A stretch of DNA of 64,000 bases from Prochlorococcus sp. HOT208_60m_813L03 (GCA_002026145.1 MWOQ01000181.1:1-64000), one strand, 5' to 3'. Shown: positions 19,280-38,020, numbered from the stretch's first letter. Program-made: numbers and translations. Notes: a model not told the origin generated them from the letters alone.

Positions 19280-20473
19280 TTATTTTCTTGATAATCTTTT
19301 AGCATTCTTATCTCCAAACTTTTCTTTTAAATTTCTCAATTTTTTTATAACTTTTTTTGGATTTATATGACCTTCTAATACTTTTAATAATTGCCCTTCA
19401 GAAACATCTACATCTAGTAAATTAGCGTTGAATCCTGGGAACCAGTGGCTTCCATTACCAAGTAATTGATATCTTGCTCTCGCATATCCTTCCATACCCA
19501 ACCAATCAATTAAATTTGAAAGCCAAAGCAGAACAGGAATATTAATATTTCCCGGAGTATATTCCCAACTTGGTAAATTTCTATTCCAATTTTGATGCCA
19601 CTCTAAACCTAAGGAATTAATTGATTCCTGCCTTAATTTGTTAATTATCTTAGGCAAATACTTCTCAGATTCTGATAACAACGAGACAGCTTCTAAATGC
19701 AGAGCAAAATCTGTCTCTTTTGCAATACCGACACTCAAAGTATGGACATTTTGATTTCTTAAGCAAAAAAGATCATTAAAAACTATAGGATGAAGTGGTT
19801 TACAAAATTCCAACATTTTTCTTGAGGGAGTATGAAGATGTCCCCCTTTATCAGTGGGACTTATTATGAAAACCCCAAGATCATGCTTATTGGCTAAATT
19901 AATAACCTTTGTATTTTCCTGATTAATGAAATACCAATGCAAGTTTACATAATCAAATAAGTTTGTTGATATGGCCTTTTCAATAAGTGAAGATTTTCCA
20001 TGGGTTGAAAATCCAATAGATCCAATTAAATTTTCTTTTTGAAAGTTCCTCAAAATATCAATGCAACCTCCATCTCGAATAGCCTGATGTAAATGTTCAG
20101 CAGTATTGATACCATGTATTGCTAACAAATCAATTTTTTTAACTTTCAATTTTTCAATGCTAGATAATACATCTCGCTCAAAAATTTCCGGATCACTATT
20201 TGGCGGAATCTTTGTTTGGATTATATTTGGGATTTTCTTGGTATTCTTAAAACACATCCCTAATTGCACCTCAGAAGTTCCATAGTACTTGGCAGTTTCT
20301 ACATGACTTAAGCCATATTGTGTTGCAAGATCTAATATATTTTCTACTTTATTTTGTTCTTCGTATGAAACCTCAGAAAAATCTAATTGATCCCAACTTT
20401 TTTGAAATCTCATACCACCTAAAGATAAAACAGGAATCTTCAGATTGGTTCTACCAAATCTACGATATTGCAT
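19280..20473 (-). CDS. Aldo/keto reductase (COG1453-like)
   Basis: A 397-residue protein whose first 270 residues form an aldo/keto reductase barrel: YRRFGRTNLKIPVLSLGGMRFQ, VETAKYYGTSE, the lysine in IIQTKIPP and the histidine in LLAIHGINT. The usual catalytic Asp is Glu here (VETA). The C-terminal 130 residues are a helical extension without the cysteine clusters found in some relatives. It is the last gene of a tight run with a 4Fe-4S ferredoxin ten bases upstream, ycf35 and DUF2997. A ferredoxin-linked redox reaction is plausible, but the substrate is unknown. Confidence 0.88.
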   Translation of the reverse strand: MQYRRFGRTNLKIPVLSLGGMRFQKSWDQLDFSEVSYEEQNKVENILDLATQYGLSHVETAKYYGTSEVQLGMCFKNTKKIPNIIQTKIPPNSDPEIFERDVLSSIEKLKVKKIDLLAIHGINTAEHLHQAIRDGGCIDILRNFQKENLIGSIGFSTHGKSSLIEKAISTNLFDYVNLHWYFINQENTKVINLANKHDLGVFIISPTDKGGHLHTPSRKMLEFCKPLHPIVFNDLFCLRNQNVHTLSVGIAKETDFALHLEAVSLLSESEKYLPKIINKLRQESINSLGLEWHQNWNRNLPSWEYTPGNINIPVLLWLSNLIDWLGMEGYARARYQLLGNGSHWFPGFNANLLDVDVSEGQLLKVLEGHINPKKVIKKLRNLKEKFGDKNAKRLSRK

Positions 20474-20483
20474 CTTTTTGATA

Positions 20484-20843
20484 TTAGTGCTTATTCATTC
20501 TCGGTGGCTTTCCAAATGTTTGAAACATATCCCTATCGAGACTATTCTCTAAATCATCTAATTCTTCAAATTTGACCCAATGAATACAATCAACAGGGCA
20601 TGTATCTATTGCTTCTTGTAAGACATCAGAACTATCTCCATCTTGCCTAATAGCTCGACTTCTACCATGAAATTCATCTACAGTGAAAGTGTTCGAAGCT
20701 ACGTGAACACAGTACTGACAACCAATACACTTTGCTTCATCAACCCATACAGCTTTTTCGGCTAACTGGCCACCTAAAACGGCCTCATAACCTGTAATCT
20801 CAACATGTTCTTCTGTATTATGCAATGGATCCGTAAAATCCAT
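20484..20843 (-). CDS. Single-cluster 4Fe-4S ferredoxin
   Basis: A 119-residue electron carrier. The cysteines are CIGCQYC near residue 40-46 plus CPVDC near the C-terminus; together they supply the four ligands of one [4Fe-4S] cluster, with the second cluster region degenerate. N- and C-terminal tails extend beyond the core, resembling ferredoxins found next to J-proteins or Ycf35 in cyanobacteria and plants. It lies nine bases after ycf35 and ten before the aldo/keto reductase, so it may pass electrons to that protein (inference). Confidence 0.92.
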   Translation of the reverse strand: MDFTDPLHNTEEHVEITGYEAVLGGQLAEKAVWVDEAKCIGCQYCVHVASNTFTVDEFHGRSRAIRQDGDSSDVLQEAIDTCPVDCIHWVKFEELDDLENSLDRDMFQTFGKPPRMNKH

Positions 20844-20852
20844 ATTTTGACA

Positions 20853-21245
20853 TTAGTTTTCCCACTTAGTTAAGACCAACTCAATAGAACCATCATTTTT
20901 ATTTTTTTGCTCTACTATTTGATATCCATCTTCTTGCGTTTTAGAAATTATTGTTTGGTAAGCATACATTTGTGTAACTTTTGAGATAAATCTTTCTACT
21001 GGAATCTCAAATTTCCATAGATCAAGGTCAGTAACTAATTCATATGCATTAGAATTGTTATCCCATTTAAATCCAACTTGGGTATCACCAGGTAAATTCA
21101 TACTTATATCAACGGCTGTGAATTGACCTTTATATCCTTTTACAAACTTTTCTTCTTGATTAATACTATAACCGAAATGATTTAGAGCCTTAATTAATGG
21201 CTCTACTTCTTTGAGCTGAGTTTTAATCGTACTAAAGTGTGACAT
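20853..21245 (-). CDS. ycf35: Ycf35 (DUF1257) family protein
   Basis: A 130-residue protein starting MSHFSTIKT, which I recognise as Ycf35/DUF1257, conserved in cyanobacteria and red-algal plastids. It is soluble, with no catalytic motif I can see. Its start overlaps the DUF2997 gene by 14 bases, so the two are translationally coupled, and a ferredoxin follows nine bases later. The function of the family is unknown. Confidence 0.9.
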   Translation of the reverse strand: MSHFSTIKTQLKEVEPLIKALNHFGYSINQEEKFVKGYKGQFTAVDISMNLPGDTQVGFKWDNNSNAYELVTDLDLWKFEIPVERFISKVTQMYAYQTIISKTQEDGYQIVEQKNKNDGSIELVLTKWEN

Positions 21246-21447
21246 TAGATTCGTGGTTGAATTGTTTTAATTTTTCCTTTTGATTAGAGATGAAAGCATC
21301 AGAAGTTTTATTTTTAACTGTTACTTTACCAAGAGCATCTTCAAGATTTCTTGTGGCATCATTGCATGAATTACCAGTAAAACCTTCTACTGTCTCTTCA
21401 ACTCTTCCGTCTTGATGAATTTTGAATCTCAATGTTTTTTGAGGCAT
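21232..21447 (-). CDS. DUF2997 family protein
   Basis: A 71-residue protein with the DUF2997 pattern: LRFKIHQDGRVEETVEGFTGNSC followed by a short helix with LEDALGKV. This family is regularly encoded next to ycf35. It is the first gene of the run DUF2997-ycf35-ferredoxin-aldo/keto reductase and overlaps ycf35 by 14 bases. The conserved cysteine in GNSCNDATR is the only obvious reactive residue. No biochemical role is known to me. Confidence 0.85.
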   Translation of the reverse strand: MPQKTLRFKIHQDGRVEETVEGFTGNSCNDATRNLEDALGKVTVKNKTSDAFISNQKEKLKQFNHESNVTL

Positions 21448-21579
21448 AAATTCAAGTACTGAGTACTTTTACTTTATATAGAATAACGAAATTTTTTTGT
21501 TTCAGTTGGTACAAGTTAATTAATTTTAATTTTTATATTGAATATCTAATAAATAAAGTCTTTTACTCGCGCGCTTATC

Positions 21580-21602
21580 AAAAAAAATTAAGAAATTTAA
21601 TT
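21580..21602 (-). terminator. Possible weak intrinsic terminator after the HEAT-repeat gene
   Basis: On the reverse strand the stop codon lies within a 6-bp AT-only inverted repeat (AATTAA, loop ATTTC, TTAATT) running into a stretch of eight T. The stem has no G or C, so stability is low. It is the closest thing to a classic terminator in this part of the window. Confidence 0.3.
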
Positions 21603-22364
21603 ATAAAAACCTTGCATCCCCATTGAATCCAAGGCAGTTTTTGCTTCTTCCATAACAGAAGGTTCTTTATCGAAAAGAGCTATCTTTGTACATTCATCAA
21701 CAAAACTTTCTTGAAGTGTATTGTTTAATTTTTCGTACAATCTACATAATGACCAGATGCAATTACTTCTAACACCCGGTTCATTATCTATTTTTAAACT
21801 TATTAAAAGTTGTTCAGCTGCCAATTGAGCATTTTCCAAAGAAACATTGCCGATTTCAGCTAAAGAACTAGATGACCATAACCTCACTGCAGCTACATCG
21901 TTCTTCAAAGCATTTATTAATGGCTTCAAAACAATTTGATTATCATAATTAGCCAAGCTCCATGCAGTTGCTCTTCTGACATAAGCATTATCGTCAGTCT
22001 CCAAAAGACTGACAAGTTTCTCGACCGCGGTAGGACATGGATTACGACCTAAAGCATATACCACACTCATTCTTTCAACAGGACAAGGTTGGTCAAGTAA
22101 CGGTAACAAAAGAGGAAAAGATCTTGAATCTCTATATTCACAAAATATTCTTAAACCCTGTATTCTTTCTTCTCTGTTACCTTTCAGCATTTTTAATGCT
22201 TCATTGCACTCCTGAGTTATGTTTAAACCTTTTGGAAAAGAATCTTCATCAATTTGTTCTAAAGGATCTATTTCAATTTCTAAGGCTAATTCTCTCGCTA
22301 AAACTTCTGGATCAACAGCGATATCCACTAAGCTTTCTTTATTAGGATCCTTATTTTTTGTCAT
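21597..22364 (-). CDS. HEAT-repeat (PBS-lyase-like) protein
   Basis: The 255-residue protein consists of repeated helical pairs of the PBS-lyase HEAT type (for example ERMSVVYALGRNPCP, VRRATAWSLANYD, VRLWSSSSLAEIG and VRSNCIWSLCRLYE). Relatives include bilin lyases (CpcE/NblB) and general scaffolds; the specific role here cannot be told. The reading frame is open for 20 more codons upstream, but I chose the ATG at 22364 (MTKNKDPNKE). The longer form would overlap the small membrane gene just upstream, and its extra residues look unlike the protein. Confidence 0.85.
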   Translation of the reverse strand: MTKNKDPNKESLVDIAVDPEVLARELALEIEIDPLEQIDEDSFPKGLNITQECNEALKMLKGNREERIQGLRIFCEYRDSRSFPLLLPLLDQPCPVERMSVVYALGRNPCPTAVEKLVSLLETDDNAYVRRATAWSLANYDNQIVLKPLINALKNDVAAVRLWSSSSLAEIGNVSLENAQLAAEQLLISLKIDNEPGVRSNCIWSLCRLYEKLNNTLQESFVDECTKIALFDKEPSVMEEAKTALDSMGMQGFYN

Positions 22365-22381
22365 TTTAAAAAATAAAAATA

Positions 22382-22528
22382 TTAATTTATGGGAGCAGGA
22401 GACATCATATCTCCTGGTAACCAAATTCTTGCGCTAACTGCAAAGAAGGCAATCCCAAAAAGTGAGACGATAGCGAAAGGTAAAATTTTTGTCTTAATAA
22501 AACCCAAAGATTTAAGATTAATTAACAC
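22382..22528 (-). CDS. 48-residue single-helix membrane protein
   Basis: A small gene read directly from the sequence: GTG start, stop TAA at 22382-22384. The product has a polar N-terminus (INLKSLGFIKTK), one strongly hydrophobic helix (about 15-33, FAIVSLFGIAFFAVSA) and a short tail RIWLPGDMMSPAPIN. It resembles a conserved short picocyanobacterial protein of unknown function, in the size range of small photosystem or NDH-1 subunits, though I cannot match it to a named one. It ends 17 bases before the HEAT protein start on the same strand. An alternative TTG start at codon 8 is possible. Confidence 0.65.
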   Translation of the reverse strand: MLINLKSLGFIKTKILPFAIVSLFGIAFFAVSARIWLPGDMMSPAPIN

Positions 22529-22579
22529 AATAATAACCTGTTTAAGAAACTTTTAAAAAATTTTTAATGGATAATATTA

Positions 22580-23635
<1,056 letters not shown>

Positions 23636-23651
23636 TTATTTAAAGTTATTT

Positions 23652-23822
<171 letters not shown>

Positions 23823-23857
23823 TTATTCTAGTAACTAAAAATAATAATAGATAATAT

Positions 23858-29925
<6,068 letters not shown>

Positions 29926-29936
29926 TTATTGAGTAT

Positions 29937-32900
29937 TTAATCTTCCTCATATTCAGAGGTTCCGAGTGATTCGTAAGTCGGCCTTGATGGGGTATTTCTT
30001 CTCGGATTTATGTCTTGCATTAAATCCACCTCTTTTCCTTCATCTGTATAAACCCCTATATCCAAGCCTAGTGATTGTAATTCCCTCATAAGAACTTTAA
30101 AAGACTCAGGAGTGCCAGGCCTTGGGATCGGTTTACCTTTTACAATTGCATTAAGCGCTTCATTTCTTCCTTGCATGTCATCAGATTTAACTGTTAACAA
30201 TTCCTGAAGAGTATAAGCGGCTCCATAAGCTTCAAGAGCCCATACTTCCATTTCTCCAAGCCTTTGCCCACCTTGCTGAGCTTTACCACCCAATGGTTGC
30301 TGTGTTACTAAAGAGTAAGGACCAGTAGATCTAGCATGAATTTTATCATCCACCAAATGGACTAACTTCAGGAAGTGAGAGTATCCGACAGCAACTGGCT
30401 GATCGAATGGTTCCCCTGTTCTACCATCTTTAAGTAATAATTTTCCAGGATCTTCAGGATTGTAAACCCATGCTTTCCCTGGCTGTTTTGAAGCTTCCTC
30501 TAAAAATGCTTGAACAGTTTGATGTGATTTTTCAGCTCCATACATTTCATCAAATGGAACAACTTTGACCCGGCAATTTAAGTTGGAGGCTGCCCAGCCC
30601 ATCAATAATTCAAAAACTTGACCTACATTCATCCTACTTGGAACTCCTAAAGGATTGAGAACGATGTCTACAGGTGTTCCATCAGGTAAATAAGGCATAT
30701 CTTCTCTTGGTAAGATTCTGCTAATAATCCCTTTATTTCCGTGTCTCCCAGCCATTTTGTCACCTACTTGGATTTTCCTCCTCTGAGCCACATAAACTCT
30801 AACAACCATGTTTGCTCCTGGAGGTAATTCATCACCCTGTTCTCTAGTGTAGATACGAACGTCCAAAACCCTTCCTTTTTCAGTTTTAGGAACCCTGAGA
30901 GAATTATCTCTCACATCTCTAGCCTTTTCACCGAAAATAGCTCTTAACAGCTTTTCTTCAGGTGGTTGGTCTGATTCCCCTTTTGGAGTAACTTTTCCTA
31001 CAAGAATATCTCCACTCTCGACAAAAGCACCAATCCTAATAATTCCCATCTCATCAAGATTATTCAAACTTTCTTCGGAAATATTAGGAATCTCTCTTGT
31101 GATTTCTTCAGGTCCTAGTTTCGTTTGTCTTGCTTCAATTTCATATTTTTCAATATGTACTGAAGTATATAAATCATCAGTTACCATCCTCTCGCTTACT
31201 AGTATTGCATCTTCGTAGTTGTATCCCTCCCAAGGCATGTAGGCAATTAAAACGTTTTGGCCAAGGGCTATTTCGCCTCCTTCACATGCGGATCCATCTG
31301 CTAAAACCTGACCAGATATAACTCTATCTCCAATTTTCACTATAGGTCTTTGGTTGAGGCAAGTATCTTGATTTGATCTTTGATATTTCTGAAGATAATG
31401 AAAATGTTCATTACCATGCTCGTCTTTAACGATAATCTCATTAGCGTCTACGTAAGATACAGTTCCGTTAACTTTTGTTATGGGAACCATCCCCGAATCT
31501 CGAGCAACTTGAGATTCTAAACCCGTACCAACTAAAGGACGCTCTGGCCTTAGCAATGGAACGGCTTGACGTTGCATATTTGATCCCATGAGAGCTCTAT
31601 TAGCGTCATCATGCTCCAAGAAAGGGATAAGTGAAGTAGCAACTGAAATTACTTGAACGGGAGAAAGCTGAACGTAATCAACTTGATGAGGAGGAACTTT
31701 TTCAAAATCCTGTCTATATCTTACCGGTATTAGATCTGCAATTATATTACCGTCCTTGTCAGTTGCGACGTCTCCTGGAGCCACTCTACACTCATCTTCT
31801 AAATCAGCAGAAAGATAAACAGGATTACCTTCTTTATTAACTTTACCGTTATGAACTTCCCAAAAAGGTGTTTCAATAAAACCATATTCATTAACTCTCG
31901 CATGGGTAGCTAAAGAATTTATGAGTCCTGCATTTGGACCTTCAGGAGTCTCAATAGGACATAATCTTCCATAATGTGAAGGATGTATGTCTCTAACCGC
32001 AAAACCTGCTCTTTCACGAGTTAAACCTCCTGGACCTAATGCTGAAATTCTTCTCTTATGTGTTAATTCAGCGAGAGGATTAGTTTGATCCATGAACTGA
32101 CTTAATTGACTTGAGCCAAAAAATTCCTTTATAGCAGCAACCAAAGGTTTGGGATTGACTAGTTGAGCTGGTGTTAGAGAATCTGTTTCTCCTACAGTCA
32201 TTCTTTCTTTAATAATTCTCTCTAAACGATTCAATCCAACTCTGACTTGATTTTGAAGAAGTTCTCCTACTGATCTAACCCTTCGATTACCGAGGTGGTC
32301 AATATCATCCAAACTAGCGCCGCCAATATCCAATTCTAGGTTAATTAAATAATCTATAGTAGAAAGAACATCTTCATGGGTAAGTGTTCTTACATCGTCG
32401 GGAACGGTAAGTCTCAATTTTTTATTGATTTTATATCTACCAACTCGGCCTAAATCATATCTTTTAGGATCAAAAAATCTACTGTGTAATAGCTGTTGTC
32501 CACCAGAAACAGAGGGCGGTTCACCTGGACGTAGTTTCTTGTATAGTTCGAGTAATGCTTGATCTTCTGAATTTATACCCTCGTCATTAGCAGCCTCAAT
32601 TGAGTTTTGATAAAATTCAGGATGCCTAAGTTTATCGACCACATCATTATCTGAAAGACCCATCGCTCTCATAAGAACATGAGCATTAATCTTTCTAGTT
32701 TTATCAACTCTCACATAAAGTAAATTATTTTTGTCAGTCTCGTATTTTAACCATGCACCTCTATTAGGGATAACACTAGCATTGTAAGTTCTTCGACCAT
32801 TTTTATCCAGTTCATCTTTGAAATATACTCCAGGACTTCGAACAATTTGATTAACAATAACTCTTTCGGCACCATTAATAATGAAAGTTCCTCTTTCAGT

Positions 32901-33230
32901 CATTAGTGGTAATTCGCCAATAAATACTTCTTGTTCTTTTATTTCCCCAGTCTCTTTATTAATTAACCTGCAAGTTACGTACATTTGAGATGCAAATGTA
33001 GCATCTCTTCTTTTGGCCTCCTCAACATCATGTCTAGGTCTTTTTAACCTGTACTCTTCACCAATAAAATGCAATTCTAATTTACCTGTGTAATCAGAAA
33101 TGGGAGAAAAGTTTTGTAGTTCTTCTATTAGACCCTTTTCCAAAAACCATTTAAAGCTTGCTCTTTGTACTTCAACTAAATCTGGTAGATAAGTAGCTGT
33201 TTTTGCTACCTGTAAAGCGCTACTGCTCAT
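29937..33230 (-). CDS. rpoB: RNA polymerase beta subunit
   Basis: The 1097-residue beta subunit contains the rifampicin-region motif [26 protein letters not shown], the RYRQDF region, the GYNYEDA segment and the C-terminal [33 protein letters not shown] signature (here [13 protein letters not shown]). The length is typical of cyanobacteria, which lack some insertions of the E. coli protein. It begins the rpoB-rpoC1-rpoC2 unit. Upstream lies a 236-base gap to tatD holding a 15-base palindrome (33307-33321). Confidence 0.99.
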   Translation of the reverse strand: MSSSALQVAKTATYLPDLVEVQRASFKWFLEKGLIEELQNFSPISDYTGKLELHFIGEEYRLKRPRHDVEEAKRRDATFASQMYVTCRLINKETGEIKEQEVFIGELPLMTERGTFIINGAERVIVNQIVRSPGVYFKDELDKNGRRTYNASVIPNRGAWLKYETDKNNLLYVRVDKTRKINAHVLMRAMGLSDNDVVDKLRHPEFYQNSIEAANDEGINSEDQALLELYKKLRPGEPPSVSGGQQLLHSRFFDPKRYDLGRVGRYKINKKLRLTVPDDVRTLTHEDVLSTIDYLINLELDIGGASLDDIDHLGNRRVRSVGELLQNQVRVGLNRLERIIKERMTVGETDSLTPAQLVNPKPLVAAIKEFFGSSQLSQFMDQTNPLAELTHKRRISALGPGGLTRERAGFAVRDIHPSHYGRLCPIETPEGPNAGLINSLATHARVNEYGFIETPFWEVHNGKVNKEGNPVYLSADLEDECRVAPGDVATDKDGNIIADLIPVRYRQDFEKVPPHQVDYVQLSPVQVISVATSLIPFLEHDDANRALMGSNMQRQAVPLLRPERPLVGTGLESQVARDSGMVPITKVNGTVSYVDANEIIVKDEHGNEHFHYLQKYQRSNQDTCLNQRPIVKIGDRVISGQVLADGSACEGGEIALGQNVLIAYMPWEGYNYEDAILVSERMVTDDLYTSVHIEKYEIEARQTKLGPEEITREIPNISEESLNNLDEMGIIRIGAFVESGDILVGKVTPKGESDQPPEEKLLRAIFGEKARDVRDNSLRVPKTEKGRVLDVRIYTREQGDELPPGANMVVRVYVAQRRKIQVGDKMAGRHGNKGIISRILPREDMPYLPDGTPVDIVLNPLGVPSRMNVGQVFELLMGWAASNLNCRVKVVPFDEMYGAEKSHQTVQAFLEEASKQPGKAWVYNPEDPGKLLLKDGRTGEPFDQPVAVGYSHFLKLVHLVDDKIHARSTGPYSLVTQQPLGGKAQQGGQRLGEMEVWALEAYGAAYTLQELLTVKSDDMQGRNEALNAIVKGKPIPRPGTPESFKVLMRELQSLGLDIGVYTDEGKEVDLMQDINPRRNTPSRPTYESLGTSEYEED

Positions 33231-33306
33231 CCAAGAAAACCTGCGATTTTGTGAGATTTACTATTTACTTTTAATCTACTTAATATTTAGTTCTTTAACT
33301 TTTCAC

Positions 33307-33321
33307 TTGATATGATATCAA
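33307..33321. repeat. 15-base palindrome upstream of rpoB
   Basis: TTGATAT-G-ATATCAA is a perfect 7-bp inverted repeat around a single central base, 77 bases before the rpoB start. It could be an operator or part of a promoter. AT-rich sequence makes such palindromes fairly likely by chance. Confidence 0.35.
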
Positions 33322-33466
33322 TCATTAAATTTTGATTTCAACAAAAAATAAACCTAATAAAAAAGAATTAAATTTTGTTTAATGCTGATAAATCGTTAAC
33401 TGTGTAAGTTAAAGCTTGAAAATTAAGAAAAATTTCCAGTAATTCCTAATACTAACAGCTGCTACG

Positions 33467-34261
33467 TCAAATTATCAAGTCAAATTTAAACAAATCTTCA
33501 GCATTCTTAGTTGACTCTTTAGCAATTGTGATTAATTCAGTAGATCTTAAATCTGCCATAAAACTGGCAACATTTTCAACAAACGCAGGTTCATTTCTCT
33601 TCCCCCTATGAGGGACAGGAGCTAAAAATGGTGAGTCAGTTTCAATTAAGTATTTATTATTTGGGACTATTTTGGCACACTCATGAATTTCATATGCTTT
33701 TGGGAAAGTGACTATACCACTAAAACTGATGTAAAATCCAAGATTCAAGAATTGCTTCATTTCTTTTGGTGTTCCTGTCCAACAATGAAGTACACCATTA
33801 GGACATTTTCCTTTTTTAGAAAGATCACTACATATCTCAATCATTTCCTTTGCAGCATCTCTGCAATGGATAATTACGGGCAATTGAAGTTCATAAGCTA
33901 ACTCCATTTGCGGAATAAGTGCTTCAATCTGCTGAATTTTATTTTGATTTTTAAAAAAATCCAAGCCTAATTCCCCAATAGCTACAACTCTTCTATCTTC
34001 TAGAGCTGATTTTCTAAGAAGAGATTTTGAACTTCGTGTCCACTTTTCTGCTTCTAGCGGATGCAAACCAACTGAATAGTATATTTCATTAAATTCATGG
34101 GATATTTTTTTCAACTTTGGAATTTCAGTTAATTCACAACAAGCATGAACTAATTTTTTTACACCTCTTGAACGAAATTTTAAAACAACATCTTCAAGAT
34201 CTCTCTCAAAATTTTCAAATATTAAATGACAGTGCGAGTCTATGAGTTCTATATCGCTCAT
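33467..34261 (-). CDS. tatD: TatD-family metal-dependent DNase/hydrolase
   Basis: A 264-residue TIM-barrel hydrolase. Metal ligands are seen in LIDSHCHL (residues 6-13), AIGELGLDFF, PVIIHCRDA, GVLHCWTG and the LIETDSPFLAP motif. The family acts as 3'-5' exonuclease or deacylase; the exact substrate in cyanobacteria is unknown. It lies 16 bases after rpsT and precedes rpoB, the conserved cyanobacterial order. Confidence 0.95.
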   Translation of the reverse strand: MSDIELIDSHCHLIFENFERDLEDVVLKFRSRGVKKLVHACCELTEIPKLKKISHEFNEIYYSVGLHPLEAEKWTRSSKSLLRKSALEDRRVVAIGELGLDFFKNQNKIQQIEALIPQMELAYELQLPVIIHCRDAAKEMIEICSDLSKKGKCPNGVLHCWTGTPKEMKQFLNLGFYISFSGIVTFPKAYEIHECAKIVPNNKYLIETDSPFLAPVPHRGKRNEPAFVENVASFMADLRSTELITIAKESTKNAEDLFKFDLII

Positions 34262-34277
34262 AATTATGATCTGTCTT

Positions 34278-34571
34278 TTATTTGGTGGTAAGACTAGTTT
34301 TTACAAATTTGTTGATTTTTGATTTTTTATTAGCACCGTTGTTCTTGTGAAGAACATTTTTTTTCACTGCTTTATCAATTAAGCTAAAAGCTTTATTAAG
34401 ACTTGTTTTAACTAAATTTATATTCTCCTCGTTAGGGTTTTTTTTATATTTTTCGCAGTTCTCTAAGGTTTTTTTGGTTAAAGTCCTAACAGTAGATTTA
34501 TATGACTTATTTATCAAACGATTTCTTTCCGCAATTTGTATTCTCTTTTTTGCTGATTTGTTGTTAGCCAC
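34278..34571 (-). CDS. rpsT: 30S ribosomal protein S20
   Basis: The 97-residue, lysine-rich helical protein binds 16S rRNA. MANNKSAKKRIQIAERNRLINKSYKS is the usual S20 start, and the C-terminal KGVLHKNNAAR-type motif reads NVLHKNNGANKKSK. It is divergent from hisD across 120 bases and precedes tatD and the rpo genes. Confidence 0.98.
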   Translation of the reverse strand: MANNKSAKKRIQIAERNRLINKSYKSTVRTLTKKTLENCEKYKKNPNEENINLVKTSLNKAFSLIDKAVKKNVLHKNNGANKKSKINKFVKTSLTTK

Positions 34572-34632
34572 AGAGGGTGTTTAAATATAAGATTTCTATA
34601 ATAACAAATAAATCGTCTACTAATCAATCATA

Positions 34633-34638
34633 TATAAT
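34633..34638 (+). promoter_or_regulatory. Candidate -10 element of hisD
   Basis: TATAAT is present 53 bases before the hisD start, in the rpsT-hisD divergent gap. It is a perfect -10 match but no clear -35 is visible, and TATAAT is frequent by chance in such AT-rich DNA. Confidence 0.4.
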
Positions 34639-34691
34639 TTAGAAAATATTAAATTGGGTTTTGAACCTTTCTATTTGAAAAAATTAAGCAA

Positions 34692-35975
34692 ATGAAGATC
34701 ATAAATAATAAAAAAGAAGCTATTGAAGAATTAAATAGGATTTCTACTCGAACTAATTCAGATAATAATAATATAAATACAATTGTTGAAGAAATACTTC
34801 ATGAGGTAAAAATTTCTGGAGATATTGCAGTAAAAAAATATACGAAAAAATTTGATGGTTTTGACCCTGACCCTATGCAAGTGAGTACGGATCAAATAAA
34901 AAATGCATGGGATGAAATTGATAACAATTTGAAGCATTCACTTGAAGTAGCTCATAAAAGAATTCAAAAATTCCATGAAAAAGAAATTCCTCATTCTTTC
35001 ACTATAAAAGGTGAATATGGTGATACTGTCCAAAGAAGATGGAGACCAGTTAAAAATGCAGGAATTTATATTCCTGGAGGTAGAGCTGCTTATCCAAGTA
35101 CGGTATTGATGAATGCTATACCTGCAAAAGTAGCAGGAGTTGAAGAGATTACAATGGTATCTCCTGGGAATAAAAATGGAGAAATAAACAAAACTGTTTT
35201 AGCTGCGGCTCACTTATCAGGGATTAATAAAGTATTTAGAATTGGGGGAGCTCAAGCAATTGGTGCTTTGGCATTTGGCACAAATCAAATCAATAAAGTT
35301 GATGTTATTTCAGGTCCAGGAAATATATATGTTACAACTGCGAAAAAACTCATTTATGGCTCTACAGGCATTGATTCTTTAGCTGGTCCAAGTGAAATAT
35401 TAATCATTGCAGATGAAACAGCTCAAAGCACTCATATAGCATCTGATCTTCTAGCGCAAGCAGAACATGATCCTTTGGCTTCATCAATACTTCTAACTAC
35501 ATCAAAGTACCAGGCAAAAGAAGTTTTAGAAGAACTTTATAAAAAAATAGATGATCATCCAAGAAAAGAAATTTGCATTCAATCAATAAAAAATTGGGGT
35601 TTAATCGTGATTTGCGAGAATTATGAATCATGTGTTGAACTAAGCAATAACTTTGCCCCTGAACATCTAGAAATTCTCACTATAGATTCAAAAAAAATTC
35701 TTGCAGGTATAGAGAATGCAGGAGCTATATTTTTAGGAAAATGGACCCCAGAAGCTGTTGGAGATTATCTTGCTGGACCAAATCATACTTTACCCACATC
35801 AGGAAATTCTAGATTTAGCGGTTCCTTGGGGGTTGAAACTTTTATGAAAAATACTTCAGTAATTGAATTTAATGAAGAAAGTTTAAAAGTCAATAGCCTT
35901 GATATTATAAATCTTGCTAGAAGTGAGGGCTTACATAGCCACGCTAACTCTGTAGAAATAAGATTTGAAAACTAG
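34692..35975 (+). CDS. hisD: Histidinol dehydrogenase
   Basis: HisD oxidises L-histidinol twice to histidine using NAD+ and zinc. The 427 residues show the [20 protein letters not shown] motif (here IYIPGG), [25 protein letters not shown], the zinc/catalytic residues in QAEHDP and the late NHTLPTSG. It is complete. The stop overlaps the convergent rpiA by four bases in a CTAGCTAG palindrome. Confidence 0.98.
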   Translation: MKIINNKKEAIEELNRISTRTNSDNNNINTIVEEILHEVKISGDIAVKKYTKKFDGFDPDPMQVSTDQIKNAWDEIDNNLKHSLEVAHKRIQKFHEKEIPHSFTIKGEYGDTVQRRWRPVKNAGIYIPGGRAAYPSTVLMNAIPAKVAGVEEITMVSPGNKNGEINKTVLAAAHLSGINKVFRIGGAQAIGALAFGTNQINKVDVISGPGNIYVTTAKKLIYGSTGIDSLAGPSEILIIADETAQSTHIASDLLAQAEHDPLASSILLTTSKYQAKEVLEELYKKIDDHPRKEICIQSIKNWGLIVICENYESCVELSNNFAPEHLEILTIDSKKILAGIENAGAIFLGKWTPEAVGDYLAGPNHTLPTSGNSRFSGSLGVETFMKNTSVIEFNEESLKVNSLDIINLARSEGLHSHANSVEIRFEN

Positions 35976-36685
35976 CTAGCTCTTGAGGGTGAGTAAACCA
36001 CTGGAAATCCATCTACAATTTTACCAACTAATACTTTGTCTGTAAGATCAACGAATAATCCATTTTCTAATACTCCTGGAATATTATTAATCTTCATTTC
36101 AATGTCTTTTGGATTCTGAATACCTTTATTAAATAATACATCTAGGATGAGGTTGCCTTGGTCAGTAACAACTGGGCCAGCTTTTTTGGTAGCCATTCTT
36201 AAAGAAGAATTGCCATTCATTTCTAAAATGACTTCCTGAACTTGCTTCCAAGCATTAGGAAGAACTTCTACAGGTAAAGGGAAAGATTGATTTAGATTTT
36301 TTACAAGTTTAGTTTCATCAACAACTATCAATAATTGATTAGCTTTAGAGGCTACTAACTTTTCTCTAACATGGCATGCTCCTCCTCCTTTTATTAATTG
36401 AAATCCTGGATCAACTTCATCTGCTCCATCAATAGCTAAATCAATTTGAGATACAGAAGCTAAATCGATAAGCGGAATATCCAGTTCAAGTGCTAAAACT
36501 TCTGATTGAAAAGAAGTTGCAACACCTCTTATATTTTGGAGTTTTCCAGAACGTATTTCATCCGCAAGGCTTTTTATCATTAACGCAGCTGTAGATCCAG
36601 ACCCTAGTCCCAGAATCATGTCACTCTTTACTTCCCTTATTGCTGCATCAGCAACTACTTGTTTCATTTGAGATTGTGAATCCAA
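35972..36685 (-). CDS. rpiA: Ribose-5-phosphate isomerase A
   Basis: RpiA interconverts ribose 5-phosphate and ribulose 5-phosphate in the Calvin and pentose phosphate cycles. The 237 residues include [24 protein letters not shown] and [13 protein letters not shown], the phosphate and catalytic motifs. It overlaps the hisD 3' end by four bases and lies 47 bases downstream of the HtrA gene on the same strand. Confidence 0.98.
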   Translation of the reverse strand: MDSQSQMKQVVADAAIREVKSDMILGLGSGSTAALMIKSLADEIRSGKLQNIRGVATSFQSEVLALELDIPLIDLASVSQIDLAIDGADEVDPGFQLIKGGGACHVREKLVASKANQLLIVVDETKLVKNLNQSFPLPVEVLPNAWKQVQEVILEMNGNSSLRMATKKAGPVVTDQGNLILDVLFNKGIQNPKDIEMKINNIPGVLENGLFVDLTDKVLVGKIVDGFPVVYSPSRAS

Positions 36686-36732
36686 AATCTTTTTCTCTAA
36701 TGGTTATAGATTATTAAATTTCAATGGGTGCT

Positions 36733-37953
<1,221 letters not shown>

Positions 37954-38020
37954 TTAAATTTTTTATAGAAAAAAATTCTTAATGTGTGAAAATATATTTA
38001 AAATAAATCTATAAATAAAT

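Noticed and set aside
22365..22424. Twenty-codon N-terminal extension of the HEAT-repeat protein
   Set aside because: It overlaps the 48-residue membrane gene on the same strand and its residues do not resemble a HEAT protein; the ATG at 22364 fits better.
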